Of a stretch of DNA of 64,000 nucleotides, positions 8,216-16,736 are shown in pieces. This DNA is from Legionella_C dresdenensis (GTDB lineage Bacteria; Pseudomonadota; Gammaproteobacteria; Legionellales; Legionellaceae): NCBI RefSeq assembly GCF_042649825.1, contig NZ_JBHSAB010000010.1, positions 1 to 64,000 of the forward strand, given 5' to 3'. Positions within the stretch are counted from its first letter, which is position 1, and every line of letters starts with the position of its first letter. The translations under genes and the position numbers were made by a program. Below the pieces are notes generated by a model. That model saw only the letters and a program-made list of their open reading frames with translations. It did no database searches and was not told the origin of the DNA.

Positions 8216-8566
8216 ATGAATAAACATTTAGCACGTAAACGACGTGGTTTAAAAACCAAGGCAGTTCAAAGATCTGCTAAAGCACGTCTGGTTGTTACTA
8301 AAAGTAGTCAACATACTTCTGTTCAACTCATAACTTTCGGTGAGAAGGGTGATGTTGTTCTGGCTGCATGTTCAACTTTAGAATCTGCGTTACGAGGCGC
8401 AAAAGGTACAAAAGTTGAAAAAGCTCAACAAGTAGGCAAACTTATTGCTGAACGTGCCAAAGCTGCCAACGTATCGGAAGTTGCTTTTGATCGATCTGGT
8501 CATGCGTATCATGGGCGCGTTAAAGCACTGGCTGAAGGTGCACGTGAAGCTGGTTTGATTTTTTAA
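8216..8566 (+). CDS. rplR: 50S ribosomal protein L18
   Basis: L18 delivers and anchors 5S rRNA together with L5. The 116-residue product has the basic N-terminus (NKHLARKRRGLKTK) followed by the globular domain ending VAFDRSGHAYHGRVKALAEG AREAGLIF, diagnostic for L18. It lies 9 bp after rplF. Confidence 0.97.
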   Translation: MNKHLARKRRGLKTKAVQRSAKARLVVTKSSQHTSVQLITFGEKGDVVLAACSTLESALRGAKGTKVEKAQQVGKLIAERAKAANVSEVAFDRSGHAYHGRVKALAEGAREAGLIF

Positions 8567-8575
8567 GGAATGGCA

Positions 8576-9082
8576 ATGGCATTTGATGAAAATAAAATGA
8601 GTGATGGTTACCAGGAAAAACTGGTATCAGTTACTCGAACTGCAAAAGTAGTTAAAGGTGGCCGCGTATTCGGTTTTGCTGTTCTGGTTGTTATCGGAGA
8701 CGGTAAAGGTCGTGTGGGTTATGGTCGTGGTAAGGCTCGGGAAGTTCCTATTGCTATACAGAAAGCGATGGATCAAGCTAGAAAGAACATGACTTATATT
8801 CCTTTAAATGGTACAACTATTCATCACGAAATTACCTGGAATTATGGCGCTTCTAAAGTATTTATGAAGCCTGCCAGCGAAGGTACCGGAATTATTGCCG
8901 GTGGCGCGATGCGTGCAGTACTTGAAGTTTTGGGCGTACAAAATATTCTGGCAAAAAGTATTGGTTCTACCAACCCAAGCAATATTGTTAGAGCAACAAT
9001 CGGTGCATTGACTAATATTGGTACTCCAGACTACGTCGCTGCGAAACGCGGTAAAACCGTTGAAGAAATTATGGCAGAGTAA
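8576..9082 (+). CDS. rpsE: 30S ribosomal protein S5
   Basis: S5 forms part of the decoding-fidelity region and the mRNA entry tunnel. Two ATGs (8570, 8576) are in frame; AAGGA touches the first but is 6 bases from the second, so 8576 (MAFDENKMSDGYQEK, 168 residues) is chosen. The S5 double-stranded RNA-binding domain is seen in LVSVTRTAKVVKGGRVF, with VGYGRGKAREVPIAIQKA and the NIVRATIGAL C-terminal motif. Confidence 0.96.
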   Translation: MAFDENKMSDGYQEKLVSVTRTAKVVKGGRVFGFAVLVVIGDGKGRVGYGRGKAREVPIAIQKAMDQARKNMTYIPLNGTTIHHEITWNYGASKVFMKPASEGTGIIAGGAMRAVLEVLGVQNILAKSIGSTNPSNIVRATIGALTNIGTPDYVAAKRGKTVEEIMAE

Positions 9083-9084
9083 TT

Positions 9085-9270
9085 ATGAGTAAAAATATTA
9101 AAATTACCCTCGTTAAAAGCACTATAGGGCGTAAGCCAAAGCATATCGCAATTGTCCGTCAATTGGGTTTAGGTAAAATGAACAGTTCAGTTGTTCATGC
9201 TGACATTCCTGCGATACGTGGTTTGGTTAATGCTGTGAGTTATTTATTACACGTCGAGGAGTGTGCGTAA
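9085..9270 (+). CDS. rpmD: 50S ribosomal protein L30
   Basis: L30 is a small peripheral 50S protein. The 61-residue product has the ferredoxin-like fold signature IKITLVKSTIGRKPKHIA and the GLGKMNSSVVHADIPAIRGL stretch. It begins 2 bp after the rpsE stop and its own stop shares one base with the rplO start. Confidence 0.96.
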   Translation: MSKNIKITLVKSTIGRKPKHIAIVRQLGLGKMNSSVVHADIPAIRGLVNAVSYLLHVEECA

Positions 9271-9704
9271 TGAATTTGAATACACTATCTCCGGATCCAG
9301 GTTCAAGACCAGCCAAGAAGCGTCTGGGACGTGGTATTGGTTCCGGCCTTGGTAAAACAAGCGGTAAAGGTCATAAAGGTCAGAAAGCGCGTGCTGGTGG
9401 TTTCCACAAGATCAATTTTGAAGGCGGTCAGATGCCAATTCAGCGTCGTCTTCCAAAAATGGGTTTTAAATCCCGCACAAGACGTTATGCTGATGAAGTG
9501 ACATTAAGTGAGTTAGCGTCAATTCAGGCTGATGTAATTGATTTTGCTACCTTGCGTGAGCATGGATTGATTAACAGTGCTGTTCGTGATGTTAAAATCA
9601 TCCTGTCCGGCGAAATTACCAGCCCAATCAAAGTGAGAGGCCTGCGTGTTACTAAAGGTGCGCGTGCAGCTATCGAACAGGTTGGCGGCAGTGTAGAAGA
9701 CTGA
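9270..9704 (+). CDS. rplO: 50S ribosomal protein L15
   Basis: L15 is a late-assembly 50S protein. The ATG at 9270 overlaps the rpmD stop (TAATG) and gives 144 residues; the frame continues upstream to a GTG at 9261 inside rpmD. The glycine-rich N-terminus (LGRGIGSGLGKTSGKGHKGQ) and GFEGGQ-type motif (FEGGQMPIQRRLPKMGF) are diagnostic. Confidence 0.97.
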   Translation: MNLNTLSPDPGSRPAKKRLGRGIGSGLGKTSGKGHKGQKARAGGFHKINFEGGQMPIQRRLPKMGFKSRTRRYADEVTLSELASIQADVIDFATLREHGLINSAVRDVKIILSGEITSPIKVRGLRVTKGARAAIEQVGGSVED

Positions 9705-9706
9705 CT

Positions 9707-11035
9707 ATGACTATCCATAAGCAACCAGCTAGCCAATCTAAAGGTGGATTGGCTGAGTTAAAAGCCAGACTACTTTTTGTAGTACTCGGCATACTAGTTT
9801 ACAGGCTCGGTGCTCATATTCCAGTTCCAGGACTTGATCCGCAGAAACTCGCCAATTTTTTTGGCGAACAGCAAAATACTATATTTGGTCTGTTTAATAT
9901 GTTTTCTGGTGGAGCACTTTCTCGGGTAACGGTGTTTGCTATTGGGATTATGCCTTATATTTCAGCATCGATTATTATTCAATTGTTCGCTGTTGTTTCA
10001 CCCAAGCTTGAGCAATTGAAGAAAGAAGGCGAGTCCGGAAGACGTAAAATTAACCAGTATACTCGATACCTGACTCTGGTATTATCGATATTTCAATCGT
10101 TGGGTATGGCCAGATGGTTGGCTGGACAGCATATAGCGCTTAATCCGGATTTCTTTTTTTACTTTACCTGTGTCGTTACTCTGGTAACCGGGACAATGTT
10201 TATAATGTGGCTTGGCGAACAGATTACTGAAAAGGGTGTTGGAAATGGTATTTCCCTCATCATCTTTTCCGGAATTGTCTCAAGCATGCCAGGCGCCATT
10301 GCTTCTGTATTCCAGCAAGTACGCGAAGGGCAAATGCAGGCCCTGACACTGATTTTAATTGCAATAATAGTGGTATTGGTCACTGGTTTTGTAGTCTTTA
10401 TGGAAAGAGCACAGCGCCGCATTAGAGTAAACTATGCGCAGCGCACTCATGGCCGTAAAGTGTATGCTGCACAGACAAGCCATTTGCCTTTAAAAATTAA
10501 TATGTCAGGTGTAATACCGCCTATCTTTGCATCAAGCATCATATTGTTGCCAGCTACACTGGCTCAATTTTTTGCTAAAAGCAAGGGTATGAGTTGGCTT
10601 TCTGACGTTGGTATGGCGCTCTCTCCAGGGCAGCCCCTGTATCTTATAGTTTACGCGGTAGCGATCCTGTTTTTCGCTTTTTTCTACGCTGCTTTGGTAT
10701 TTAATCCAAAAGATACTGCAGATAATTTGAAAAAATCAGGTGCGTATATTCCTGGAATACGTCCAGGTGAGCAGACAACACGGTACATCGATTCTGTAAT
10801 GACAAGACTTACATTGATCGGTGCCCTTTATTTAGTGTTAGTTTGTTTATTACCGCAAATTTTAATGTATACCTGGCATGTACCTTTTTATTTTGGCGGA
10901 ACTTCACTGTTAATTATAGTTGTTGTGATTATGGATTTTGTTGCGCAGGTTCAAGCGCACTTAATGACACAACAGTATGATTCATTGATGAAAAAGGCCA
11001 ATTTCAAAGGCACTAAATTGCCTGGTCTTTTATGA
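9707..11035 (+). CDS. secY: Protein translocase subunit SecY
   Basis: SecY is the channel subunit of the SecYEG inner-membrane translocon. The 442-residue product has about ten membrane segments in order, with family motifs LGILVYRLGAHIPVPGLDP near the N-terminus, IGIMPYISASIIIQL in TM2 and EQITEKGVGNGISLIIF in the middle. The cytosolic loop FVVFMERAQRRIRVNYAQR contacts SecA and ribosome. In its classic place between rplO and rpmJ. Confidence 0.98.
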   Translation: MTIHKQPASQSKGGLAELKARLLFVVLGILVYRLGAHIPVPGLDPQKLANFFGEQQNTIFGLFNMFSGGALSRVTVFAIGIMPYISASIIIQLFAVVSPKLEQLKKEGESGRRKINQYTRYLTLVLSIFQSLGMARWLAGQHIALNPDFFFYFTCVVTLVTGTMFIMWLGEQITEKGVGNGISLIIFSGIVSSMPGAIASVFQQVREGQMQALTLILIAIIVVLVTGFVVFMERAQRRIRVNYAQRTHGRKVYAAQTSHLPLKINMSGVIPPIFASSIILLPATLAQFFAKSKGMSWLSDVGMALSPGQPLYLIVYAVAILFFAFFYAALVFNPKDTADNLKKSGAYIPGIRPGEQTTRYIDSVMTRLTLIGALYLVLVCLLPQILMYTWHVPFYFGGTSLLIIVVVIMDFVAQVQAHLMTQQYDSLMKKANFKGTKLPGLL

Positions 11036-11053
11036 TTATTATCGGAGTTATGA

Positions 11054-11167
11054 ATGAAAGTTAGAGCATCAGTAAAACGCCTTTGCCGTAATTGCAAAAT
11101 TATTAAGCGCGATGGCATTGTACGTGTAATTTGCAAAGAGGCACGACACAAACAGAAGCAAGGATAA
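11054..11167 (+). CDS. rpmJ: 50S ribosomal protein L36, zinc-binding form
   Basis: A 37-residue gene reading MKVRASVKRLCRNCKIIK and ending EARHKQKQG. L36 is the smallest 50S protein; here it keeps the zinc site CxxC, then C and H (CRNC, ICKEARH). GGAG lies 7 bases before the ATG. The stop codon is the loop of a hairpin (11156-11177). It follows secY and precedes rpsM, the standard order. Confidence 0.95.
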   Translation: MKVRASVKRLCRNCKIIKRDGIVRVICKEARHKQKQG

Positions 11168-11177
11168 ATCCTTGCTT
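11156..11177 (+). terminator. Stem-loop at the rpmJ stop codon (possible attenuator)
   Basis: AAGCAAGGA (11156-11164) pairs perfectly with TCCTTGCTT (11169-11177) around a 4-base loop holding the TAA. A GATTTTGG follows, with no long T run, so this is at best a weak terminator or a pause or processing site at the spc-alpha boundary. Confidence 0.45.
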
Positions 11178-11204
11178 GATTTTGGATCAATAAAATAGTA
11201 TTCT
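11176..11204 (+). promoter_or_regulatory. Possible alpha-operon promoter
   Basis: TTGATT (11176-11181) and TATTCT (11199-11204) are separated by 17 bases, each matching 4 of 6 positions of the sigma-70 hexamers. It sits in the only sizeable gap (80 bp) before rpsM and overlaps the rpmJ hairpin. Weak evidence by pattern only. Confidence 0.3.
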
Positions 11205-11247
11205 TCTGTCCCTTTCTGGCAGAGCAAAATAACGTACGGAGAGATTA

Positions 11248-11604
11248 ATGGCTCGTATTGCAGGTGTAAACATACCGGATAACAAACATGTCGTCATTGC
11301 TTTGACGTCAATTTATGGAATTGGCAAAACAACATCGCTCAATTTGTGTAAAGTAATAGGAATTGAGCCCTCAACCAAAGTGTCTCAACTTTCTGAAGAG
11401 ACTCTGGAAGCTTTGCGTACGGAAATTGCAAAAATGACTGTTGAAGGTGATTTACGCCGTGTTGTGACTATGAATATCAAGCGTCTGATGGATCTTGGTT
11501 GTTACAGAGGTTTGCGTCATCGTCGTGGCTTACCACTGCGTGGACAGCGTACAAAAACTAACGCTCGTACACGTAAAGGCCGTCGTAAGGGCACAACTAA
11601 ATAA
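11248..11604 (+). CDS. rpsM: 30S ribosomal protein S13
   Basis: S13 is a 30S head protein that contacts the P-site tRNA and L5. The 118-residue product starts MARIAGVNIPDNKHVVIALT and ends with the basic RGLPLRGQRTKTNARTRKG tail. GGAGAG precedes the ATG at good spacing. First gene of the alpha cluster. Confidence 0.97.
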   Translation: MARIAGVNIPDNKHVVIALTSIYGIGKTTSLNLCKVIGIEPSTKVSQLSEETLEALRTEIAKMTVEGDLRRVVTMNIKRLMDLGCYRGLRHRRGLPLRGQRTKTNARTRKGRRKGTTK

Positions 11605-11622
11605 TTATTGTAGGAAAGTAAG

Positions 11623-12009
11623 ATGGCAAAACAACAAAAGACACGTAAAAAAGCACGACGTATGGTCACCGATGGGATCGTTCACGTTCATGCTTCATTC
11701 AATAATACAATTGTAACTTTTACTGATCGCCAGGGTAATGCTTTATGTTGGGCTACTGCCGGTGGTTCGGGCTTCCGAGGTTCACGTAAAAGTACGCCTT
11801 ATGCTGCGCAGATTGCTACCGAGCGTGCTTCAGCAGTGGCAAAAGAATATGGCGTTAAATCTGTAGCGGTTTTGGTGCATGGTCCTGGACCTGGTCGCGA
11901 ATCTACTATTCGTGAATTAATCGCACAAGATTTTAAAATTGTTGAAATTACTGATGTGACGGGTATACCGCATAATGGCTGTAAACCACCCAAAAAACGT
12001 CGCGTTTAA
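11623..12009 (+). CDS. rpsK: 30S ribosomal protein S11
   Basis: S11 forms part of the 30S platform near the mRNA exit. The 128-residue product contains the conserved GIVHVHASFNNTIVTFTD strand region and the C-terminal VTGIPHNGCKPPKKRRV. In order between rpsM and rpsD. Confidence 0.97.
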   Translation: MAKQQKTRKKARRMVTDGIVHVHASFNNTIVTFTDRQGNALCWATAGGSGFRGSRKSTPYAAQIATERASAVAKEYGVKSVAVLVHGPGPGRESTIRELIAQDFKIVEITDVTGIPHNGCKPPKKRRV

Positions 12010-12025
12010 GAATCAGGAGTAATTA

Positions 12026-12646
12026 ATGGCTAGATATCTTGGTCCAAAGTGTAAATTATCACGACGTGAAGGTACGGACCTTTTTTTAAAAAGTAATGTT
12101 CGTGATCATAAATCAAAATGTAAATCTGAAACTCAGCCAGGTCAACACGGTGCCAAAAAGCCACGTCTGAATGACTATGGTCTGCAGCTCAGAGCAAAAC
12201 AGCGAATTCGCAGATATTATGGCGTGCTTGAAAAGCAATTCCGTAATTATTATAAAAAAGCTGCAAGCCAAAAAGGATCTACAGGTGAGAACCTGATGAT
12301 TCTGTTAGAGCGCAGACTTGATAATGTCGTTTACCGTTTGGGATTTGCAAGCACTCGTGCTGAAGCAAGACAGCTGGTTGCTCATAAAGCGATTTTGGTT
12401 AATGATCAGGTTGTTAACATTCCATCGTATTTGGTTAAACCAGGCGATGTGATTTCTATCCGTCAAAAAGCGAAATCTCAAGGCCGTGTTTTAGCTGCTG
12501 TTGCTTTATCAGAGCAAAGAGCGGCTTGCGACTGGTTAACAGTTGATTCCAGTGCTTTAAAGGGAACGTTTGCTTCTTTACCAACTTTGAGTGACTTGAC
12601 ATTCGATTTTAACGTCAACCTGGTTGTGGAACTTTACTCTAAGTAA
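12026..12646 (+). CDS. rpsD: 30S ribosomal protein S4
   Basis: S4 nucleates 16S rRNA assembly and, in E. coli, represses the alpha operon. The 206-residue product has the N-terminal domain (MARYLGPKCKLSRREGTDLFL) and the S4 RNA-binding domain RLDNVVYRLGFASTRAEARQ. The first domain carries cysteines C9 and C31, fewer than needed for the zinc-binding form. GGAG lies ahead of the ATG. Confidence 0.97.
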   Translation: MARYLGPKCKLSRREGTDLFLKSNVRDHKSKCKSETQPGQHGAKKPRLNDYGLQLRAKQRIRRYYGVLEKQFRNYYKKAASQKGSTGENLMILLERRLDNVVYRLGFASTRAEARQLVAHKAILVNDQVVNIPSYLVKPGDVISIRQKAKSQGRVLAAVALSEQRAACDWLTVDSSALKGTFASLPTLSDLTFDFNVNLVVELYSK

Positions 12647-12663
12647 GCTCGGAGACTTGCCGA

Positions 12664-13656
12664 ATGTATACTGAAATAAATGAAATGCTGACACCATCCG
12701 TTTTAAAGGTGAATAGTGAATCGAGAAATCATTCCAAAATCGTTCTTGAACCTTTAGAGCGTGGATATGGTCATACTCTTGGGAATGCATTAAGACGCAT
12801 TCTTTTATCGTCCATGCCAGGATGGGCTGTTACTGAAGTTACTATTGCTGGTGTATTGCACGAGTACAGCACCATTGAAGGTGTACAGGAGGACGTAGTT
12901 GACATCCTGCTTAATCTGAAGCAATTGGCAATTCGTATCGGCTCTGGTGAAGAAGCAACCCTGACTCTGAATAAAGTTGGGCCTTGTGTTGTAACGGCAG
13001 GCGATATTGAGTTGTCGCAGGATCAGGAAATTGTTAATCCTGAACTGGTAATAGCAACTTTGAATGAAAATGGTAAGCTTGAAATGACGTTAAAAGTAGA
13101 GCGAGGAATTGGTTTCCATTCTACTGAGACACGTCCTGGGGCTTTTGATGAAGAGGGTACTCATAAATCTGTAGGTAAATTAAAGTTGGACAACAGCTTT
13201 TCGCCTGTCAGTAAGGTAGCTTATTTTGTTGATAGCGCTCGTGTGGAAAACCGCACAAACCTGGATAAATTGACTATCGATCTTGAAACTAACGGAACAC
13301 TTGATCCGGAAGAAGCGATACGAATTTCAGCTGCTATTTTACAACGACAGCTTCATGCTTTTGTTGATATGAAATTTGAAGAGTCAAGAGCTGATAATAA
13401 AGAGCGTAATGATTTTGATCCTGTATTGTTGCGTCCGGTTGATGATCTTGAATTAACAGTTCGATCAGCTAACTGTCTGAAAGCCGAAAATATCTATTTT
13501 ATTGGTGATCTGGTACAGAAAACTGAAAATGAATTGCTTAAAACACCAAATTTAGGTAAAAAATCCCTGACAGAAATTAAAGATGTACTTGCGTCACGCT
13601 CGTTATCGCTGGGGATGAAACTTGAGAATTGGCCGCCATCAAACCTTGGCGATTAA
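12664..13656 (+). CDS. rpoA: DNA-directed RNA polymerase subunit alpha
   Basis: The alpha subunit dimerises to start RNA polymerase assembly and contacts UP elements and activators. The 330-residue product has the N-terminal domain (ERGYGHTLGNALRRILLSSMPG) through about residue 235, then a linker, then the C-terminal domain with RSANCLKAENIYFIGDLVQ and TPNLGKKSLTEIKDVLA. Full length. It lies between rpsD and rplQ. Confidence 0.98.
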   Translation: MYTEINEMLTPSVLKVNSESRNHSKIVLEPLERGYGHTLGNALRRILLSSMPGWAVTEVTIAGVLHEYSTIEGVQEDVVDILLNLKQLAIRIGSGEEATLTLNKVGPCVVTAGDIELSQDQEIVNPELVIATLNENGKLEMTLKVERGIGFHSTETRPGAFDEEGTHKSVGKLKLDNSFSPVSKVAYFVDSARVENRTNLDKLTIDLETNGTLDPEEAIRISAAILQRQLHAFVDMKFEESRADNKERNDFDPVLLRPVDDLELTVRSANCLKAENIYFIGDLVQKTENELLKTPNLGKKSLTEIKDVLASRSLSLGMKLENWPPSNLGD

Positions 13657-13674
13657 TATTTAGGAGTACTATAA

Positions 13675-14058
13675 ATGCGTCACCGTAACTCAGGCCGAAG
13701 ATTTGGCCGAACCAGCAGCCATAGAGAGGCAATGTTTCGTAACATGTCTTGCTCTCTGGTTGAGCATGAACTCATTAAAACGACTTTGCCTAAAGCAAAA
13801 GAATTGCGTCGTTTTATTGAGCCATTAATTACTGTAAGTAAATCTGACTCAGTAGCTTCACGTCGTCATATTTTTGATCGCTTACGTTCTAAAGGCGCGG
13901 TAGGCAAATTATTCACGGTTTTAGGCCCACGTTATGTTGAGCGTCCAGGCGGTTACCTGCGCATCCTGAAATGCGGTTTCCGTGAAGGCGACAATGCACC
14001 AATGGCTATTGTCGAGTTGGTTGACAGACCAATGGCAAGCGATGATGCTGACGAATAG
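13675..14058 (+). CDS. rplQ: 50S ribosomal protein L17
   Basis: L17 lies near the tunnel exit. The 127-residue product starts MRHRNSGRRFGRTSSHREAM and has the conserved GPRYVERPGGYLRILK near the end. Last gene of the alpha operon; a strong terminator begins 17 bp after its stop. Confidence 0.97.
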   Translation: MRHRNSGRRFGRTSSHREAMFRNMSCSLVEHELIKTTLPKAKELRRFIEPLITVSKSDSVASRRHIFDRLRSKGAVGKLFTVLGPRYVERPGGYLRILKCGFREGDNAPMAIVELVDRPMASDDADE

Positions 14059-14075
14059 GCACTAATTGCTTGAAT

Positions 14076-14104
14076 AAAACCCGCTCATGAGGCGGGTTTT
14101 TTTT
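14076..14104 (+). terminator. Rho-independent terminator of the alpha operon
   Basis: AAAACCCGC (14076-14084), loop TCATGAG, GCGGGTTTT (14092-14100), followed by further Ts to 14104. A 9-bp GC-rich stem with a T run, directly after rplQ. Confidence 0.93.
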
Positions 14105-14120
14105 AATACGCACATAGAAA

Positions 14121-14152
14121 TGGAGTGTTGGGCTGTGAAGCTCAATACTCCA
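14121..14152. repeat. Dispersed palindrome, GGGCTTTAAAGCCC type (degenerate)
   Basis: TGGAGTGTTGGGCT pairs imperfectly with AGCTCAATACTCCA across a short GTGA spacer. It belongs to the family also seen at 16684, 49723 and 54024. It lies just after the rplQ terminator. Confidence 0.55.
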
Positions 14153-14213
14153 TTGCCGAAAAGCTTGAAAAATAGGCTATAGTAATTATACTAAGCCCTT
14201 ATAATAGCTAACC

Positions 14214-14525
14214 ATGACAAACAAAATTCTATTAGCCGCTTTACTTGCTATGTATACGCTCAGCAGCTATGCCATGCGGTGTGGTACATCTTTAGTTTTA
14301 GAAGGGGATAGTAAATACTCTGTGCAGAACAAATGCGGTGATCCCCTTGCCAAAGATGTTTATCACGATCCGGTTTATATCTATAATGAATTCGGATACG
14401 CAGTTGGGATGACAACAAACAATTTTGAAGTTTGGACTTACCAGGAGTCGCCTAATGAGTTTCGTTACCAATTATTATTTCAGGACGGCGAGTTGAAATC
14501 AATTCGTACCAATCGTAGCTTTTAG
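14214..14525 (+). CDS. DUF2845-family secreted protein
   Basis: A 103-residue protein with an N-terminal signal peptide (about residues 1-20, MTNKILLAALLAMYTLSSYA), so probably periplasmic. The mature part has the DUF2845 pattern: MRCGTSLVLEGDSKYSV then NKCGDP, with two cysteines likely to form a disulfide, and a C-terminal YQLLFQDGELKSIRTNRSF strand pair. Function unknown. It stands alone between the ribosomal cluster and a convergent gene; GTTGGGTC repeats follow its stop. Confidence 0.8.
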   Translation: MTNKILLAALLAMYTLSSYAMRCGTSLVLEGDSKYSVQNKCGDPLAKDVYHDPVYIYNEFGYAVGMTTNNFEVWTYQESPNEFRYQLLFQDGELKSIRTNRSF

Positions 14526-14573
14526 CTGGGGTGTTGGGTCAAAACGAGCAGATTTCTCATTGTAAAAATGTAG

Positions 14574-14594
14574 GTTGGGTCATTTTGACCCAAC
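14574..14594. repeat. Dispersed palindrome GTTGGGTC/GACCCAAC
   Basis: GTTGGGTC, ATTTT, GACCCAAC: 8-bp perfect arms between convergent genes (DUF2845 protein and the HD protein). A half copy (GTTGGGTC) is at 14533-14540. It may serve as a bidirectional terminator. Same family at 39830, 52433 and 60896. Confidence 0.75.
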
Positions 14595-14608
14595 AACTCG
14601 ATCTGCAA

Positions 14609-15715
14609 TTAAGCCGGATAGCTGGCGTTACGAACAACAGAAAAAACGGATTCATACTGCTGATAAAGCTCGGGATTATTTGAATACTCCCGAGCACGGC
14701 CTAATAATGTGATCGCAGTATCCAGTTGTTCTTCAAAGTTGTGCAACCATTGAGATTTATCCTCGCTATGCTCTAAGCCATGTGAGATAGCGTTTATTAT
14801 CTGCTCGGTCAGCAGACTGGCAATGGTCTCATTCTGCAGATAATCGATTTGGGTCTTCTGTTGAGTTTTTTGCAGCTCACTCTCAGGTGCCTTACCGCTA
14901 TCATCGATTAAACGCAAAAACATTATCTGATAGAATAATTTCGCTAATTGCCTGCTTTCCAACTGTAATAAAGGCTTAAGATGGCTAGGCATTGATGATT
15001 TCTGGATTGCCAGGCTATTGCGTGAGGCAGAGCTGATTAGTCCATTATATGGTTTACAGCAAAGCGATAATAAATATTTTGCTAAAGTATGCAGTCCTGC
15101 AAAATCAACTGGCAATCCCAGAGGCGCCAGAATCGTCGAACCTTCTCCACAATGATTTTTATGGCCGTGTTGAGCGTCATTAACTGACGGTCTGGCTATG
15201 TCATGTAATAATAAGCTGATTACCAGATCCTTCGGCAGTCCAACCTGAGCCGCAATTTTTCCAGCCTGGAGGGCGTGCTCTCTTTCGGTAACATTTTCCT
15301 GATCGCAGGTTTGCTCATAGGGTTTCTGAGCTAACTGATTATTGAGCACATCAATTATCAGACCAATGTAACATGCAATTTTAGTTTCCAGATTTTGGGC
15401 TGGTTCTGGCAAACAGCTTAAACTGGTCTGATTTACCGGTAGAATTGGATGTGGTGCGGTTAGCAAGACCGTGATATCGCTTTCAAGGGCAACCCGGTTA
15501 ATTTGCGGATGCTCTTTGAGAAAATCGATAGCTGAATATTCGCATGCAGCAATTGGGGCGCAGTAACCTGCTTGTTGTAACAGGAACAACAAGTCATTAA
15601 AGGCCGGAAAACAGCTGAAATAATCCATTAACTTCACGTTACCCGGTAAAGCAGGATTATGTGAATGCGATGTAAAGAATCTGTTACCAGATTGGGTTTG
15701 TGGCGCTTGCAGCAT
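14609..15715 (-). CDS. PhnZ-like HD-domain protein
   Basis: A 368-residue protein whose middle carries an HD fold: REHALQAG (first His), LLLHDIARP (the HD pair), GHKNHCGEGSTILAPLGLP (further His ligands), then LHTLAKYLL and FLRLIDDSGKAPE, which supplies a distal Asp. This arrangement resembles the mixed-valence di-iron HD oxygenases of the PhnZ and inositol-oxygenase type more than classic HD phosphohydrolases. The first 130 and last 80 residues are not recognised. Substrate unknown, and no phosphonate genes are nearby. An internal Met at residue 30 is an alternative start. Transcribed alone. Confidence 0.6.
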   Translation of the reverse strand: MLQAPQTQSGNRFFTSHSHNPALPGNVKLMDYFSCFPAFNDLLFLLQQAGYCAPIAACEYSAIDFLKEHPQINRVALESDITVLLTAPHPILPVNQTSLSCLPEPAQNLETKIACYIGLIIDVLNNQLAQKPYEQTCDQENVTEREHALQAGKIAAQVGLPKDLVISLLLHDIARPSVNDAQHGHKNHCGEGSTILAPLGLPVDFAGLHTLAKYLLSLCCKPYNGLISSASRNSLAIQKSSMPSHLKPLLQLESRQLAKLFYQIMFLRLIDDSGKAPESELQKTQQKTQIDYLQNETIASLLTEQIINAISHGLEHSEDKSQWLHNFEEQLDTAITLLGRAREYSNNPELYQQYESVFSVVRNASYPA

Positions 15716-15891
15716 GTGGGTCTTCTATTTCTTAAGCAATGGCGCCAGTGTACTCAGATTTAGAGTTTGTTGTCACGAGATTCTTTAGGGAAGCATGGAA
15801 AACGTCAAAAAACTAAAACTATTAAGAAGATAAGATTTTTTTACTATGCTGTGCTAATGTTAATTATAACAGCATCACAGGAATGCATGCA

Positions 15892-16629
15892 GTGAATATA
15901 TGGCGACAGCTTGCGGGAACATTACTATTATCTTCTATTTTGATTACTCCAGCCCAATCACAACTCAATGCTGGCGTAATCTTTTTTGACCCACCGTTGG
16001 TGATATCGGCTACCCAGGGATTTAATATCGATATGCTAAATCGTATCTGTAGCGGCATGCAGCAGCAATGCAATATTGTACAGCTTAATCTGGATGAGGT
16101 GTTTCCTGCGCTGGATGAGGGTAAAATAGATTTTTTTATGGGAGTATTTATATCGCCTGAGCGCGCGCGCAAGTACATTTTCAGTATTCCCTATATGCTC
16201 AGCCAGGGGCTCTTTATTACTTCATCCGCAAAAAATTATACTTCGGTTAGCCAGCTTAAAGGCGCGAGGGTTGGTATTATCACTGAGGAAGGCGCAGCTG
16301 GTATTTTCCATTCGTATATTCGAACCAATTACCCTGATTTATTTACTCTGGTTGAATATAAAACGACTCAGGATGTGATCAATGCCTTGAACAATCAGGA
16401 CATTGATGCTGCAGTAATACACGCCACCGCAGCGAATTACTGGGTACAGAACAGCAGCGGTAATTTAAAAAATATTGGTAACGCATTTACTTTAGGGGAT
16501 GGTGAAGCTGCAATAGCTTTGCCGAGCCAGAGAGATTTAATCAGAAATATTAATGTACAAATTGAAAAAATTGAAAATGATGGCGACTATATTGAGATTT
16601 ATAATAATTATTTTGCAAATAGTATGTAG
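15892..16629 (+). CDS. Periplasmic amino-acid-type solute-binding protein
   Basis: A member of the family 3 extracellular solute-binding proteins (arginine/glutamine-binding type), about 245 residues. A signal peptide (NIWRQLAGTLLLSSILITPAQS) is followed by the bilobed fold: GFNIDMLNRIC near the start, KIDFFMGVFISPERARKYIFS, LKGARVGIITEEG and AALNNQDIDAAV-type hinge regions. GTG at 15892 is preferred because CAGGAA lies 8 bases upstream; ATG at 15883 would put that site in contact with the start. No permease or ATPase gene is adjacent, so it either serves a distant transporter or acts as a sensor. Confidence 0.75.
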   Translation: MNIWRQLAGTLLLSSILITPAQSQLNAGVIFFDPPLVISATQGFNIDMLNRICSGMQQQCNIVQLNLDEVFPALDEGKIDFFMGVFISPERARKYIFSIPYMLSQGLFITSSAKNYTSVSQLKGARVGIITEEGAAGIFHSYIRTNYPDLFTLVEYKTTQDVINALNNQDIDAAVIHATAANYWVQNSSGNLKNIGNAFTLGDGEAAIALPSQRDLIRNINVQIEKIENDGDYIEIYNNYFANSM

Positions 16630-16683
16630 AGCAGCCACGAAATTTAAATACGTCTTTGCGAATGAAATGAATAGAGCCTGGTT

Positions 16684-16711
16684 GAGTGTCGGGTTGTAAA
16701 GCCCAACACTC
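16684..16711. repeat. Dispersed palindrome between convergent genes, terminator-like
   Basis: GAGTGTCGGGTT (16684-16695) pairs with AGCCCAACACTC (16700-16711) with a short GTAA loop and one mismatch region. It lies between the ends of the solute-binding protein gene and ssb, as expected for a bidirectional terminator. Confidence 0.6.
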
Positions 16712-16736
16712 CGTATCCAGAACGAAAAGGGCAGGA

